DNA from: DAHUXD01 sp963736455
Lineage (GTDB): Bacteria > Acidobacteriota > Thermoanaerobaculia > UBA5066 > Gp7-AA6
Length of the DNA stretch: 64,000 nt
Assembly: GCA_963736455.1 (NCBI GenBank)
Contig: CAVTON010000001.1
Location: 2,888,555 to 2,952,554, forward strand
Direction of reading: 5' to 3'
Under the pieces are notes generated by a model. The model was not told the DNA's origin, made no database searches, and saw nothing but the letters and a program-made list of their open reading frames with translations. This document shows, one piece after another, positions 1 through 9,198 of the stretch. The position numbers and the translations under genes are program-made. Numbering within the stretch: the stretch's first letter is position 1; each line of letters starts with the position of its first letter.

Positions 1-1314
1 CGCGCTCGAGGCGAGATCCGCGACGAACCGGGCCTGGGGCGCGTACGGCCAGCCGAGCACGACGCCGGCGAGAAAGACGGCCCAGCCGCCGCCGAGGCTC
101 GTCAGGGCCAGGGCCGGAGCATTGCCGGCGAAGAGGACCGCCGCCCACGACGCGACGACGAGCAGAGCCAGCGCGGGGGCCACGATTCCCTGCAGCCGCG
201 CTTCCATCACGAAGGCGCGCGTCGTCGGGTGGCACAACAGGGCGGCGGCGAGCGAGGTCGCGAGGGCCGCATGGAGAATCCAGATCCCGCGGCCCGGACG
301 CGAGCTCGCGGCCCGCCCCGACAGCCACGCGGCGGCGGGAATCGCCGGGAAGAGGTACGGCGGGAGCTTGCTCCGCGACAGGGAGAAGAAGACGAACACG
401 GCGGCAAACCAGATGAGAAAGAAGAAGCCTTCGTCGGTCCGCCGCCACGCCCGCCGCAGCGCCGCGCCGAAGAACGCGAGCCCGGGGAGGAACCCGAGCG
501 CGAACACCGGAACGAAATAGAAGAGCGGGCCCGCGCGCTTCGCCGAGCCCGTCGCGAAACGCTGGAAGTGTTCGTGGACGAAGAAGAACTGCAGGAAGCC
601 CGGATGCCGACTCTCGACCAGGAGGAACCACGGGGCGGCGAGGACGACGAAGACGGCGGGGGCGGGAGAGAACGCGAGCTGGACGAGGTGCCGGAGCCGG
701 CCGGTCGCGACGCCCCACGACAGGAGGATCAGACCCGGCAGCACGATCGCGATCAGGCCCTTCGACAGAAACGCTCCCGCGGCCGCAACACCCGTCCAGG
801 CCGCCGCCATCCGCCACGGCCGGCCTCGAGCGAGCCGTTCGATCGCCGCTCGCGCGCCGAGAAGCGTCGCCGTGAAGAAGAACGTCAGGATCCCGTCGGT
901 CAGATTCGTCCGGGTCATCAGAAAGCCGATCGGGGAGACGAGAAGGAAAATCCCGGCGGAGAGTCCCTCGCGGCGGCGCCATCCTCCGGCGGCGAGGACC
1001 ACGAGCAGCGCCGTGCCGAGCCCGGCCACCCGCGCGGGCAATCGCGCGGCCCACGGCGTCTCGCCGAAGACGCGCAGCGACGCCGCTTCGGTCCAGTAGA
1101 GCAGCGGAGGCTTCTCGAAGTAGGGAAGGCCGTTTAACCGGGGGACGAGGAAGTCTCCCGAGGCCAGCATCTCGCGGGGAATCTCGGCGTAGCGCGTCTC
1201 GTCCGGTTCGGCGAGGCTCGAACCGCTCGGCTCGAAGACGGCGACCGCCGCCGCGAACAGGAGGACCGCGAGCAGGGCTCGCTCGACGCCGGACCTCTCG
1301 CCCGCCTCGTCCAT
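1..1314 (-). CDS. ArnT/GT39-type membrane glycosyltransferase (3' end outside window)
   Basis: Reading the minus strand from an ATG at 1314 gives an uninterrupted frame of 438 codons to the window edge. The N-terminus carries a membrane segment and then the motif EPDETRYAEIPREML, typical of polyprenyl-phosphate-sugar transferases (ArnT/PMT superfamily), where the acidic residues of the first periplasmic loop are catalytic. FEKPPLLYW follows shortly after, another family hallmark. Many hydrophobic helices follow. The family moves a sugar from a lipid carrier onto lipid A, protein or glycan at the outer face of the inner membrane. The acceptor cannot be told from sequence. It is divergent from the SDR gene, 35 bases away. 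It is partial, because the C-terminus lies beyond base 1. Confidence 0.85.
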   Translation of the reverse strand, partial: MDEAGERSGVERALLAVLLFAAAVAVFEPSGSSLAEPDETRYAEIPREMLASGDFLVPRLNGLPYFEKPPLLYWTEAASLRVFGETPWAARLPARVAGLGTALLVVLAAGGWRRREGLSAGIFLLVSPIGFLMTRTNLTDGILTFFFTATLLGARAAIERLARGRPWRMAAAWTGVAAAGAFLSKGLIAIVLPGLILLSWGVATGRLRHLVQLAFSPAPAVFVVLAAPWFLLVESRHPGFLQFFFVHEHFQRFATGSAKRAGPLFYFVPVFALGFLPGLAFFGAALRRAWRRTDEGFFFLIWFAAVFVFFSLSRSKLPPYLFPAIPAAAWLSGRAASSRPGRGIWILHAALATSLAAALLCHPTTRAFVMEARLQGIVAPALALLVVASWAAVLFAGNAPALALTSLGGGWAVFLAGVVLGWPYAPQARFVADLASSA

Positions 1315-1349
1315 GCTCGCTTTCGGAGTGTACCCTCGGCGGTGCTAAG

Positions 1350-2174
1350 ATGCCCGCCGCTTTGACGGCCGACGCGCGTTCCCGCTGGGCCCTGGTGCTG
1401 GGCGCCTCGTCCGGCTTCGGCGAAGCCTGTTCGCTCGAGCTCGCGCGCGGGGGCTGGAACGTCTTCGGCGTCCATCTGGACCGCAAGGCGACGCAGCCGA
1501 ACGTGGACCGGATCGTCGGCGAGATCCGGGCCGGCGGCCGCCGCGCGGAGTTCTTCAACGTCAATGCCGCCGACGACGAGAAGCGCGGCGAGGTCCTCGC
1601 CGCGATTCAGAAAGCCTGCGGCGGCGATCCTCCGGAGTCGCGCGTCTCGGTGCTGCTGCACTCGCTGGCCTTCGGGACGCTCAAGCCTTTCTTCGCCGAA
1701 CCGCGCGAGAACGCGATCACCAAGGCCCAGATCGAGATGACGCTCGACGTCATGGCGAGCTCGCTCGTCTACTGGACACAGGACCTGTTCTTCGCGAAGC
1801 TGCTTTCCCCGGGAGCGCGCATCTTCGCCATGACCTCGGCCGGCGACCACATCGTGTGGCCGGCGTACGGCGCGGTCTCGGCCGCCAAGTCCGCCCTCGA
1901 GTCGTACGTGCGGCAGCTTTCCGTGGAGCTCGCGCCGCATCGGGTCGCCGTGAACGCCCTGCGGGCCGGCGTCACCGACACCCCGGCGCTGCGCAAGATT
2001 CCGGGCAACGAGGCGATGATCCAGCGCGTCTCCGCGATGCATCCGGCCGGCCGTCTGACCGTTCCCGCGGACGTGGCGAGGGCGCTCGTGGCGCTCTGCG
2101 GCGACGGCGGCGCATGGGTCAGCGGCAACGTCATCGGTGTCGACGGCGCCGAGGACGTCGCGGGCGGAAGATAG
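1350..2174 (+). CDS. SDR oxidoreductase, enoyl-ACP reductase (FabL/FabI)-like
   Basis: A 274-residue Rossmann-fold short-chain dehydrogenase. The nucleotide-binding loop is GASSGFGEA (about residues 18-26). The catalytic pair has the spacing Y-x6-K (YGAVSAAK), the signature of enoyl-ACP reductases rather than the Y-x3-K of ordinary SDRs. NALRAGVTDTPA after it matches the family substrate loop. The likely reaction is NAD(P)H-dependent reduction of the enoyl double bond in fatty-acid elongation, though the substrate is inferred. Its stop is followed almost at once by the GTG of the M16 peptidase gene, so the two are probably co-transcribed. It could instead be an unrelated SDR that shares the Yx6K spacing. 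Confidence 0.8.
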   Translation: MPAALTADARSRWALVLGASSGFGEACSLELARGGWNVFGVHLDRKATQPNVDRIVGEIRAGGRRAEFFNVNAADDEKRGEVLAAIQKACGGDPPESRVSVLLHSLAFGTLKPFFAEPRENAITKAQIEMTLDVMASSLVYWTQDLFFAKLLSPGARIFAMTSAGDHIVWPAYGAVSAAKSALESYVRQLSVELAPHRVAVNALRAGVTDTPALRKIPGNEAMIQRVSAMHPAGRLTVPADVARALVALCGDGGAWVSGNVIGVDGAEDVAGGR

Positions 2175-2176
2175 GA

Positions 2177-3511
2177 GTGGCGCCCGCCGGCTTCGAGCTT
2201 CTTCGGGAGAAATCCGGCTTCCGCGAGTTCCGTCTCCGGTCCAACGGTCTGCGCGTCCTCCTGCTGCAGAATCGGGTCGCCCCGGTCGCGACCTTCGCCG
2301 TCGTGTACCACGTGGGCAGCCGCAACGAGGCCGTCGGGTACACGGGCTCGACCCACCTGCTCGAGCACCTCATGTTCAAGGGCACTCCCGAGTTCGACCG
2401 TGCGAAGGGGACGGCCGTCGCCGCGGTGCTCGAATCGATCGGCGCGCGCTTCAACGCGACGACCTGGTTCGACCGGACCAACTACTACGAGACGGTTCCC
2501 TCCGACGCGCTCGAGACGGCGCTCTCGATCGAGTCGTCGAGGATGCGCCGGGCGCTCCTGCGCGACGAGGACCGCGTGCCCGAGATGACGGTCGTCCGGA
2601 ACGAGTTCGAGCGCGGGGAGAATTCGCCGTTTCAGGTGCTCTACAAGCAGACGTTCGCGACCGCCTTCCGCGAGCACCCGTATCACCACCCGACGATCGG
2701 CTGGCGCAGCGACATCGAGGGCGTCTCGACGGCGCGGCTCCGTGAGTTCTACGACACCTTCTACCACCCGAACAACGCCACCGCGATGCTCATCGGCGAC
2801 TTCGAGGAGCCCGAGGCTCTCGCCGCGATCGAGCGCCACTTCGGCGCGATACCTTCCTCGCCGGAACCGATCCCGGAGGTCTATACCGTCGAGCCTCCCC
2901 AGGAAGGAGAGCGGCGGTTCGTGGTCCGCCGCGCCGGCGAGGTGGCCTGGTGCGGCCTCTCCTGGAGGACCGTCGAGGCGAGGCACGCCGATACGCCGGC
3001 GCTCGCCGTCCTCGGCAACGTCCTCGGCGGGGGGATCACCGCGCGCCTGCACCAGGCGCTCGTCGAGAAGAGCCTGGCGCTCTCGGTCACCGTCGTGCCG
3101 TGGCAGCTGCACGATCCGGCGCTGTTCTCGGTGTTCGCCCCGGTCCGTCCGGGCGTCGAGCCCTCGGAGGTCGAAGCGGTGATCCGTCAGGAGATCGCCC
3201 GGGTCGCCGCCGAGTCCGTCACCGCGGCCGAGTGCGAAAAGGCGAGGACCCAGATCGAAGCCGAGGTCATCTTCGACCGCGATTCCACGGATCAGATTGC
3301 CGGGTCGCTGTCGGAGGCGATCGCCGTCGCCGACTGGGAGTGGTACGCGGACTACCCGGAGGCGATCCGCCGCGTGACGCCGGCCGACGTCCAGCGAGTG
3401 GTGCTCGCGTACCTGCACGACGACGCCCTGACCGTCGGTCTCTACCTGCCGAGGCCCGCCGCGGCCGGAACGCCTGCACCGGCCGGCGACGACGAAGGGG
3501 AAGAAGCGTGA
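2177..3511 (+). CDS. M16 family zinc peptidase, catalytic subunit
   Basis: A 444-residue M16 (pitrilysin/MPP-like) peptidase. The inverted zinc motif HLLEH is at residues 60-64 and the third ligand is probably E143 in VVRNEFERGEN. The rest has the usual two-lobe M16 layout and length. I chose GTG at 2177 because it lies two bases after the SDR stop, preceded by a GGAG-like stretch, and gives a normal M16 N-terminus. The 3' end overlaps the next gene by GTGA, so the two subunits are translationally coupled. Known bacterial pairs of this kind form a heterodimer in which one subunit supplies zinc and the other substrate-binding residues. Confidence 0.92.
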   Translation: MAPAGFELLREKSGFREFRLRSNGLRVLLLQNRVAPVATFAVVYHVGSRNEAVGYTGSTHLLEHLMFKGTPEFDRAKGTAVAAVLESIGARFNATTWFDRTNYYETVPSDALETALSIESSRMRRALLRDEDRVPEMTVVRNEFERGENSPFQVLYKQTFATAFREHPYHHPTIGWRSDIEGVSTARLREFYDTFYHPNNATAMLIGDFEEPEALAAIERHFGAIPSSPEPIPEVYTVEPPQEGERRFVVRRAGEVAWCGLSWRTVEARHADTPALAVLGNVLGGGITARLHQALVEKSLALSVTVVPWQLHDPALFSVFAPVRPGVEPSEVEAVIRQEIARVAAESVTAAECEKARTQIEAEVIFDRDSTDQIAGSLSEAIAVADWEWYADYPEAIRRVTPADVQRVVLAYLHDDALTVGLYLPRPAAAGTPAPAGDDEGEEA

Positions 3512-4806
3512 GCGCCGCCGCTCCGCCGAGGCGTCCGGCCTTTGCCGACGCCGTTCGAACGCGGACGCTGAAGAACGGCGCCCGGCTCTTCGTCCTGGAG
3601 AACCGATTCAACCCCACGCTCGCGGTCTCGGGCTCTCTGCGAGCGGGGCGTCTCTATGCCCCGGCCGATCGCCGTCTCGTGGCCTCGATCGCCGCCGGCG
3701 AGCTGATGAAGGGGACCGGGCGCCGGACCAAGCTGCAGCTCGCGGAGGATCTCGAGAGCCGGGCGGCGAGCCTGGCGTTTTCCTCGGACGCGGGCGATCC
3801 GGTCGGCGTGGACGTCTCGGGGTCGGCGCTCTCCCGCGACGCCGATCTGCTGCTCGACGCGCTCGTCGAGGTGCTGCGCACGCCGGTCTTTCCGGCCGAC
3901 GAGCTCGACAAGGAGAAGAAGCGGCTCGTCGGAGCGATCCGGCAGCAGCAGGAGCAGACCTCCCTTCGCGCCTACGAGGCCGCGATGCGGCGGATCTATC
4001 CGCCGGCGCACCCCCTGCACCGCCTGACGGCCGAGGAGCGGATCGAAAAAGTCGAGGCGCTCGAGCGGGGCGCGCTCGAGGCCTACTACCGGGAGCGGTA
4101 CGGCGCCGCCTCGCTCGCGCTCGTGATCGTGGGCGACGTGGAGTCGGCCCGGGTGCTCGATCGGCTGGAGGCGGCCCTGGAATCGTGGACGCCGGGGCCC
4201 GATCCCGCGATCTCCGTCCCCGCTCCGCCGCCCCCGCGGCCGGGGCGCGAGACGATCGAGATCCCCGACAAGGCCAACGCCGACGTCGTGCTCGCGATGC
4301 CGTCGAACCTGACGCGGACCGATCCCGATTACATGCCCTGCACGATCGCCAACGCCGCTCTCGGCCAGTCCTCGCTGACGTCGCGGCTGGGCGTACGCGT
4401 CCGGGACACCGAGGGCCTGACCTACGGGATCCACTCGAGCTTCTCGGCCACGCACGTCGCGGGACCGTTCGTGGTCAGCCTCACCGTCAAGCCGGAGAGC
4501 CGCGATGCCGCCCTGGCCTCGACGCTCGACGAGGTTCGCAAGTACCTCGGCAACGGCCTGACGCCCCGGGAGCTCGCCGAGGAGAAGAGCTCGCGGATCG
4601 GCCGGTTCAAGGTGGACCTCGGCTCGAATGCCGGGATCGCCTCGGCGCTCGACGCCGCCGTCTACCACGGGTTCGACGTGGGATACCTGGACGAGTTTCC
4701 GGGCCGGATCGCGGCGGTCACCAAGGAGCAGGCCGATGCCGCCTTCGCGCGGCGCGTGCGCCCGGAGTCGTTCACGGAGGTCAGCGCGGGCACGTTCGGT
4801 TCGTAA
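3508..4806 (+). CDS. M16 family peptidase-like subunit lacking the zinc motif
   Basis: A 432-residue M16-fold protein starting at the GTG that overlaps the preceding stop. Where the partner has HLLEHLMFKG, this chain reads LVASIAAGELMKG, so the HxxEH ligands are absent and it cannot bind zinc the usual way. The C-terminal lobe keeps an Arg/Tyr-type substrate-binding segment (RVRDTEGLTYGIHSS), as in non-catalytic partner subunits of M16 heterodimers. The expected role is to complete the proteolytic chamber with the upstream subunit. No signal peptide is evident at this start. Confidence 0.9.
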   Translation: MSAAAPPRRPAFADAVRTRTLKNGARLFVLENRFNPTLAVSGSLRAGRLYAPADRRLVASIAAGELMKGTGRRTKLQLAEDLESRAASLAFSSDAGDPVGVDVSGSALSRDADLLLDALVEVLRTPVFPADELDKEKKRLVGAIRQQQEQTSLRAYEAAMRRIYPPAHPLHRLTAEERIEKVEALERGALEAYYRERYGAASLALVIVGDVESARVLDRLEAALESWTPGPDPAISVPAPPPPRPGRETIEIPDKANADVVLAMPSNLTRTDPDYMPCTIANAALGQSSLTSRLGVRVRDTEGLTYGIHSSFSATHVAGPFVVSLTVKPESRDAALASTLDEVRKYLGNGLTPRELAEEKSSRIGRFKVDLGSNAGIASALDAAVYHGFDVGYLDEFPGRIAAVTKEQADAAFARRVRPESFTEVSAGTFGS

Positions 4807-4838
4807 GCCGGCTTGCGTTTCGGGACTTCCATGAAAGA

Positions 4839-5207
4839 ATGCCCGGCGAGATGAGACGTCCCCAGCACCGGCGGCCCATGCGCCGCCGCCCCGGAGAGGC
4901 CCCGGCCACGCACCGCGTCTGGCTGTCGCCGGATCAGCCGCTGCGCGAGACCGCTCCGGACGGGAAGACCTACTTCCGGATTCGCCTGGACAACGAGCCC
5001 TCGCCGGAGTGGATGCGCGCCTATCGCGCCGGCATGCTCGGCCTCGTCCCGGAGGATCGGGATGCGGTGCTCCGCTTCGAATTTCAGGGCGACACGGTGC
5101 GCATCGCCGCGACCGACTCCGAGGTGGGGAAGCTGCGCCGCGTGCTTGAGCGCCGCGTCGAGGCCGTCAACGGGATCCTCTCGGGCGGCCGCTCGATGAG
5201 CACCTAG
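4839..5207 (+). CDS. Conserved hypothetical small protein
   Basis: A 122-residue frame with an Arg-rich start followed by a compact alpha/beta-looking region (THRVWLSPDQPLRE... to the C-terminus). I do not recognise the family. A second in-frame ATG at 4851 would shorten it by four residues, and neither start has a strong ribosome site. It follows the M16 pair by 32 bases on the same strand and could be the last gene of that unit. It converges with the phospholipase D gene across a strong hairpin. The C-terminal half contains a paired-strand pattern (DAVLRFEFQGDTVRIAATD) and a final helix. Confidence 0.6.
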   Translation: MPGEMRRPQHRRPMRRRPGEAPATHRVWLSPDQPLRETAPDGKTYFRIRLDNEPSPEWMRAYRAGMLGLVPEDRDAVLRFEFQGDTVRIAATDSEVGKLRRVLERRVEAVNGILSGGRSMST

Positions 5208-5208
5208 G

Positions 5209-5250
5209 GCTCGGACTCTGAGCGGGCCGCTTCGCGGCCCAACCGACGAG
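5209..5250. repeat. Palindromic interspersed element with GC hairpin, copy 1
   Basis: This lies between two convergent genes. It starts CTCGGACTCTGAGCGG and contains a perfect 7-bp stem GGGCCGC/GCGGCCC with a TTC loop at 5224-5240. There is no T run, so it is not a classic intrinsic terminator, although it could act bidirectionally. A diverged copy lies at 13546-13590 (CTCGGACTCCGGGCGG, then GCTTCGCGG), which marks it as a dispersed repeat. Confidence 0.55.
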
Positions 5251-5284
5251 AGAGGGAACGTCGGCTCTCGGCCGCTCTCCCTGA

Positions 5285-6364
5285 TCAGCGCTTTTTCGTC
5301 TTCTTGTCCATCTTCTTCGCGGTCTTCTCGTTCTTCGAGGCCTTCGCCTTTTTCTTCGCCCTCTTCCTCGTCTTCGCTCCGACTTCGATCGCGAGCTTCG
5401 TGGCGGCGCCTTCCTCGCGATCCTCGAGGTCCGCGAGCAGCCCTTCGTCCGAGAGATCGAGCGGATGGGAATTCTTCCAATCGCGCCGGGCGATCTTGTG
5501 GAGACGCTCGACGACGTCGTCGTCCCGAACCTCGATCGCGAGCTCGCGCCGGCTGTCGAAGCTTCCGGGCGCCAGGTTGATCGAGCCGACGATGGCGGCG
5601 GTGCCGTCGGAGAGCAGCATCTTGCCGTGGAGCTTGAGCCCCTTCAGCTTGTGGATCTTGATGCCGACGTCGTCGAGGATCCGCAGGCCGCCGACGCCCT
5701 CGACGAGCTTCTCCATCTTCAGGGAATGGGGCGGACGGGCCATGACGTGGATCTTGACGCCGCGCTCGGCGGCTCGAACGAGGCGCTCGAGGATCACGGC
5801 GTCCTGGTAGCGCTCGTTCTGGACGAAGAGCGTGTGTTTCGCCGCGTCGATGAACTCGGCGATCCGATCGCGCCCGTTGATCGGGCACCAGATCAGGCGG
5901 GCATTCGCCCCCGGGTCGAACTTCGAACGCTCCCAGTCGGCGTCGAACCCTTCGACGATCTCGCCGACCTCGTGCTTGTGATTGGTGACGACCGCGTAGT
6001 CGCGCGTCTCGGTCAGGTTCTTCGTCGCCCAGTTGAGCGACTTGACGAAGGCGACGGAGTCGTCCACGACCATCGATTTCTCGTGCGTGAGATCCACGGC
6101 CGGGTTGCTGTCCTTGACGGCGATGCCGACCTTCGAGAGCTTCCTGCGGGTCTCCTTGTTGTCTTCTTCGCCGCTGCGCCGCTCCGGGTTGAGCATCACC
6201 TGGACCCTGACCCCGCGGCGGTGGGCGTCGATGACCGCATCGATCAAGGCCGGATCCGAGAACACGAACATCTTGACGCGGAGCGACTTCTTCGCGCCTG
6301 TGATCGCCGCGAGGATGGGCGTCGCGGCGTCATCGGGCAGGACGACGAGGGATCGGGACGGCAT
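5285..6364 (-). CDS. Phospholipase D-like protein with two HKD motifs
   Basis: A 359-residue PLD-superfamily protein. The first motif is HEKSMVVDD (H94, K96, D101) followed by KSLNWATKN. The second is LHGKMLLSDG (H246, K248, D253) followed by GSINLAPGS. Two HKD motifs form one phosphodiesterase active site via a phospho-histidine intermediate. The tail (about residues 330-359) is very Lys-rich and may bind DNA, RNA or acidic lipid. No signal peptide is seen. ATG at 6364 is preceded by AGGAGGA. It is the last gene of the minus-strand operon, 17 bases after the ABC exporter. Substrate (phospholipid or nucleic acid) is undetermined. Confidence 0.88.
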   Translation of the reverse strand: MPSRSLVVLPDDAATPILAAITGAKKSLRVKMFVFSDPALIDAVIDAHRRGVRVQVMLNPERRSGEEDNKETRRKLSKVGIAVKDSNPAVDLTHEKSMVVDDSVAFVKSLNWATKNLTETRDYAVVTNHKHEVGEIVEGFDADWERSKFDPGANARLIWCPINGRDRIAEFIDAAKHTLFVQNERYQDAVILERLVRAAERGVKIHVMARPPHSLKMEKLVEGVGGLRILDDVGIKIHKLKGLKLHGKMLLSDGTAAIVGSINLAPGSFDSRRELAIEVRDDDVVERLHKIARRDWKNSHPLDLSDEGLLADLEDREEGAATKLAIEVGAKTRKRAKKKAKASKNEKTAKKMDKKTKKR

Positions 6365-6381
6365 CGAAGGAGTCCTCCTAT

Positions 6382-8253
6382 TCAGGCTTTCGCCGCCGGG
6401 GCGGCCGGCACGGGCGCCGGCGGCAGGCCGGTGTCGCCGGGAAACTGGATGCGATAGAGCTCGGCATAGAGGCCGTTCATCGTGAGCAGCTCCGCGTGCG
6501 TGCCCTGCTCGTGGACGAAGCCGTCCTTGAAGACGACGATCTTGTGGGCGTCCTTGATCGTCGAAAGGCGATGCGCGATCGCGATAGCCGTGCGCCCCTT
6601 CATCAGCCGCTCGAGGGCCTCCATGACCACCTTCTCCGATTCGGTGTCCAGGGCCGCCGTGGGCTCGTCGAGGATCAGGATCGGGGAGTTCCGGATGATG
6701 GCGCGGGCGATCCCGATCCGCTGCCGCTGGCCGCCCGAGAGCGTCGAGCCGCGCTCGCCGACCGCGCTGTCGTATCCCTTCGGCATCTTCGCGATGAACT
6801 CGTCGGCGTTGGCGAGCCGGGCCGCCGCCACCACTTCTTCGCGGGTCGCGCCGGGGCGGCCGTAGGCGATGTTTTCCGCGATCGTCCCCGCGAAGAGCAC
6901 CGTGTCCTGGAGGACGCAGCCGACCTGGTCCCGGAGGGCCTTGAGCTTGAAGTCCCTGACGTCCATTCCGTCGACGAGGACCCGGCCCGCCGTCGCGTCG
7001 TAGAACCGCGGGATCAGGCTCGCGACGGTCGACTTGCCGCCGCCGGTCGCTCCGACGAATCCCACGAGCTGGCCGGGGTCGATCTTGAAGGTGATCTCCT
7101 TGAGAACCGGGGAGTCGGGATGATAGGCGAAAGCGACCTTCTCGAAGGTGATCTCGCCCCGGACCGCCTCGGGCTCGTGCCCGTCCGGTTTCTCCGGGAT
7201 CACGTCGTCGGCGGCGAGGATCGTCTGGACGCGCTCGACTCCGACCGCGGCCTGGGCGATCGAGTTGGTCATCTTCGCGAGGTCCTGCACGGGCTTGAAG
7301 AACTTCGAGAGGTACGCGAGAAAAACGGTGAGCGCGCCGATCGTCATCTGGCCCCCGAGGATCAGGATCGATCCACGGTAGAGGACGAAGCCCGTGCACA
7401 GGGAGACGACGACCGCGACGACCGGCGACAGCATCGACTTGATGCGGCGGGCCTTCAGTGCCGCGTCCACGGCAGCCTGGCTCGCGTCCTTGAGGTGCTC
7501 CTCCTCGAGCTGCTCGCGGCCGTAGGCCTTCACGACCCGCATCGACTCGAGACCCTCCTGGACGACGGCGACGATGTCGCTCTGCCGGTGCCGGACCTCG
7601 TGGGTCGCCTTCTTGACCGCCTTCTTGAAGCGCATGACGAAGAGCAGCAGGAACGGCGTCACCGCCACGGCGATCAGCGCGAAGTCGAAGTTGAGCCAGA
7701 ACATCAGGCCGAGCATGCCGACGATCGTCAGGACGTCGACGAGGATCCCCAGCGTCGCCCCGGAGGCGAAGCTCTGGATCGTCGCGATGTCGGTCGTGAT
7801 GGTCGAGAGGAGGTTGCCGGTCTGCTGCTTGTCGTAGTAGCCGAGGGAGAGCCGGTCGAGGTGATGGTAGACGCGCATGCGGAGGTCGTTGGCGACGTAC
7901 TGACCGACGCTCTCGGTGTAGTAGTTGTCCACGTAGGTCGCGATCGAGTCGAGCAGCGCGATGATCACGATGAGCCCGGCGGCGACGGCCGCGAGCCCCA
8001 GCTTGTGATCGGCGAGGTGGGGACCCAGCAGACGGACGATCCAGGCCGGCATCGGATGGTGGCCGACGACGCTGTCGAGCACGATCTTGAGCGGCCATGG
8101 TCCGGCCAGGCTCATCGCCGTTTCGACCAGCATCGCCAGAAGGATGATCACGAGCCAGCCCCGATACGGGCGCAGGAGATCCTTGACGAGGCGGGTCATG
8201 CCGCTGCGGTCGCGCGGCACGGCTCGGCGGTCTCTCTCGTTCTTTTCGGGCAT
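6382..8253 (-). CDS. ABC exporter half-transporter (permease-ATPase fusion)
   Basis: A 623-residue type IV ABC exporter (MsbA/LmrA-like). It has six membrane helices in residues 30-340, Walker A GATGGGKS (401-408), the signature LSGGQ (505-509), Walker B ILILDE (525-530) and the switch histidine in AIAHRLST. It should work as a homodimer exporting lipid, peptide or drug. The substrate cannot be read from sequence. An internal ATG at residue 19 just before the first conserved helix is an alternative start, as no clear ribosome site precedes 8253. Its neighbours are a phospholipase D and a YiiX-type hydrolase, which hints at an envelope or lipid job. Confidence 0.92.
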   Translation of the reverse strand: MPEKNERDRRAVPRDRSGMTRLVKDLLRPYRGWLVIILLAMLVETAMSLAGPWPLKIVLDSVVGHHPMPAWIVRLLGPHLADHKLGLAAVAAGLIVIIALLDSIATYVDNYYTESVGQYVANDLRMRVYHHLDRLSLGYYDKQQTGNLLSTITTDIATIQSFASGATLGILVDVLTIVGMLGLMFWLNFDFALIAVAVTPFLLLFVMRFKKAVKKATHEVRHRQSDIVAVVQEGLESMRVVKAYGREQLEEEHLKDASQAAVDAALKARRIKSMLSPVVAVVVSLCTGFVLYRGSILILGGQMTIGALTVFLAYLSKFFKPVQDLAKMTNSIAQAAVGVERVQTILAADDVIPEKPDGHEPEAVRGEITFEKVAFAYHPDSPVLKEITFKIDPGQLVGFVGATGGGKSTVASLIPRFYDATAGRVLVDGMDVRDFKLKALRDQVGCVLQDTVLFAGTIAENIAYGRPGATREEVVAAARLANADEFIAKMPKGYDSAVGERGSTLSGGQRQRIGIARAIIRNSPILILDEPTAALDTESEKVVMEALERLMKGRTAIAIAHRLSTIKDAHKIVVFKDGFVHEQGTHAELLTMNGLYAELYRIQFPGDTGLPPAPVPAAPAAKA

Positions 8254-8299
8254 CGGGAGGGGAATTCTAATCCCGCGCGGCAGGAGCGCGGGGCTCGAA

Positions 8300-9139
8300 T
8301 CAGCGGGTTTTCCGTTCCCACTCCAGGCGGCGATAGTCGAAGGCGGCGACGTCGCGGGCGTTGAACTTCACGATGTCGAAGTATGGCGACACGTCGAAGT
8401 CGCGCGGCACGCACAGCGTCGGGTGGCGCGCCCGCAGCAGGCCGCTGTAGGCCCGGCGCGTGGGCCGGCCCAGGATCTGCTGGCGCAGGCGCTCACCGAC
8501 GGTGTGCGGCTTGCGGCGGACGGGCACCGGAAGAATCGGAAAGCCCACCCTCCCGAACGCCTCCGCCAGGAGGGAAGAGCAGATCGTCTCGGTCTCGCGG
8601 CCGCTCCCGAAGTGGAGCGCGTCCTCGCGCAGGCCCGACGGGATCATGCGGAACGGCAGCAGATACCGCGTGAGGTCCCAGAAGTTGCGACGGTCGTACC
8701 GCAAGCCGATCCGGCGGATGACGTCATCGAGCACGATCGCGAGATCGTCGGGTCTCAGGCCGACCGGCCGGCAGATGCGGATGTTCAGGTCGACGTACTT
8801 GACGAGCGGCGAGGCGACGACACCCTTGTCCACGAGCGCTTCGACGAGCATGTGCCGGGACTCCCGGCCGAATCGGCGGTGGATCTCCGCGCGCATGGCC
8901 GCGTCCCGGGAGAGCAGCGCGTCGCCGACGTAGAGCGCGCTGTGCGACCAGGAGGACATCGTGAGGTACTTGATCGCCTGGGAAACGCGCTGGTCGCCGT
9001 CCACCAGCAGCACGTCGCCGGGACGAATCGTGGCCTTCAGGCTCTCCGGGACGTTCTCGACGAAATGCTGATACCGGCGGCGGGGCTGCGTCAGGAGGCC
9101 GACGAACCAGGAGGAGAGAGCGCGAACGGGGGAGCGCAT
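8300..9139 (-). CDS. YiiX/YebB-type permuted papain-like hydrolase
   Basis: A 279-residue protein with the circularly permuted NlpC/P60 (YiiX-like) pattern. His66 sits in SSWSHSALYVG, Glu100 in MLVEALVDKG and the likely nucleophile Cys187 in ETICSSLLAEAF. The family cleaves amide or ester bonds, probably in peptidoglycan or lipid-linked substrates. An N-terminal helical stretch precedes the domain, without a clear signal peptide. It lies inside the same-strand operon, between the receiver-like gene and the ABC exporter with short gaps. The exact substrate is unknown. Confidence 0.8.
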   Translation of the reverse strand: MRSPVRALSSWFVGLLTQPRRRYQHFVENVPESLKATIRPGDVLLVDGDQRVSQAIKYLTMSSWSHSALYVGDALLSRDAAMRAEIHRRFGRESRHMLVEALVDKGVVASPLVKYVDLNIRICRPVGLRPDDLAIVLDDVIRRIGLRYDRRNFWDLTRYLLPFRMIPSGLREDALHFGSGRETETICSSLLAEAFGRVGFPILPVPVRRKPHTVGERLRQQILGRPTRRAYSGLLRARHPTLCVPRDFDVSPYFDIVKFNARDVAAFDYRRLEWERKTR

Positions 9140-9198
9140 CGTCGTCTATTCTGCGCCGCCACGCGCGGGACGGGAGGCGGAAAGCAGAAGAGAAGGCC

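Noticed and set aside
229..1137. 302-codon plus-strand frame over the glycosyltransferase
   Set aside because: Charged low-complexity shadow. The minus strand gives the DETRY and FEKPPLLYW motifs in an uninterrupted frame.
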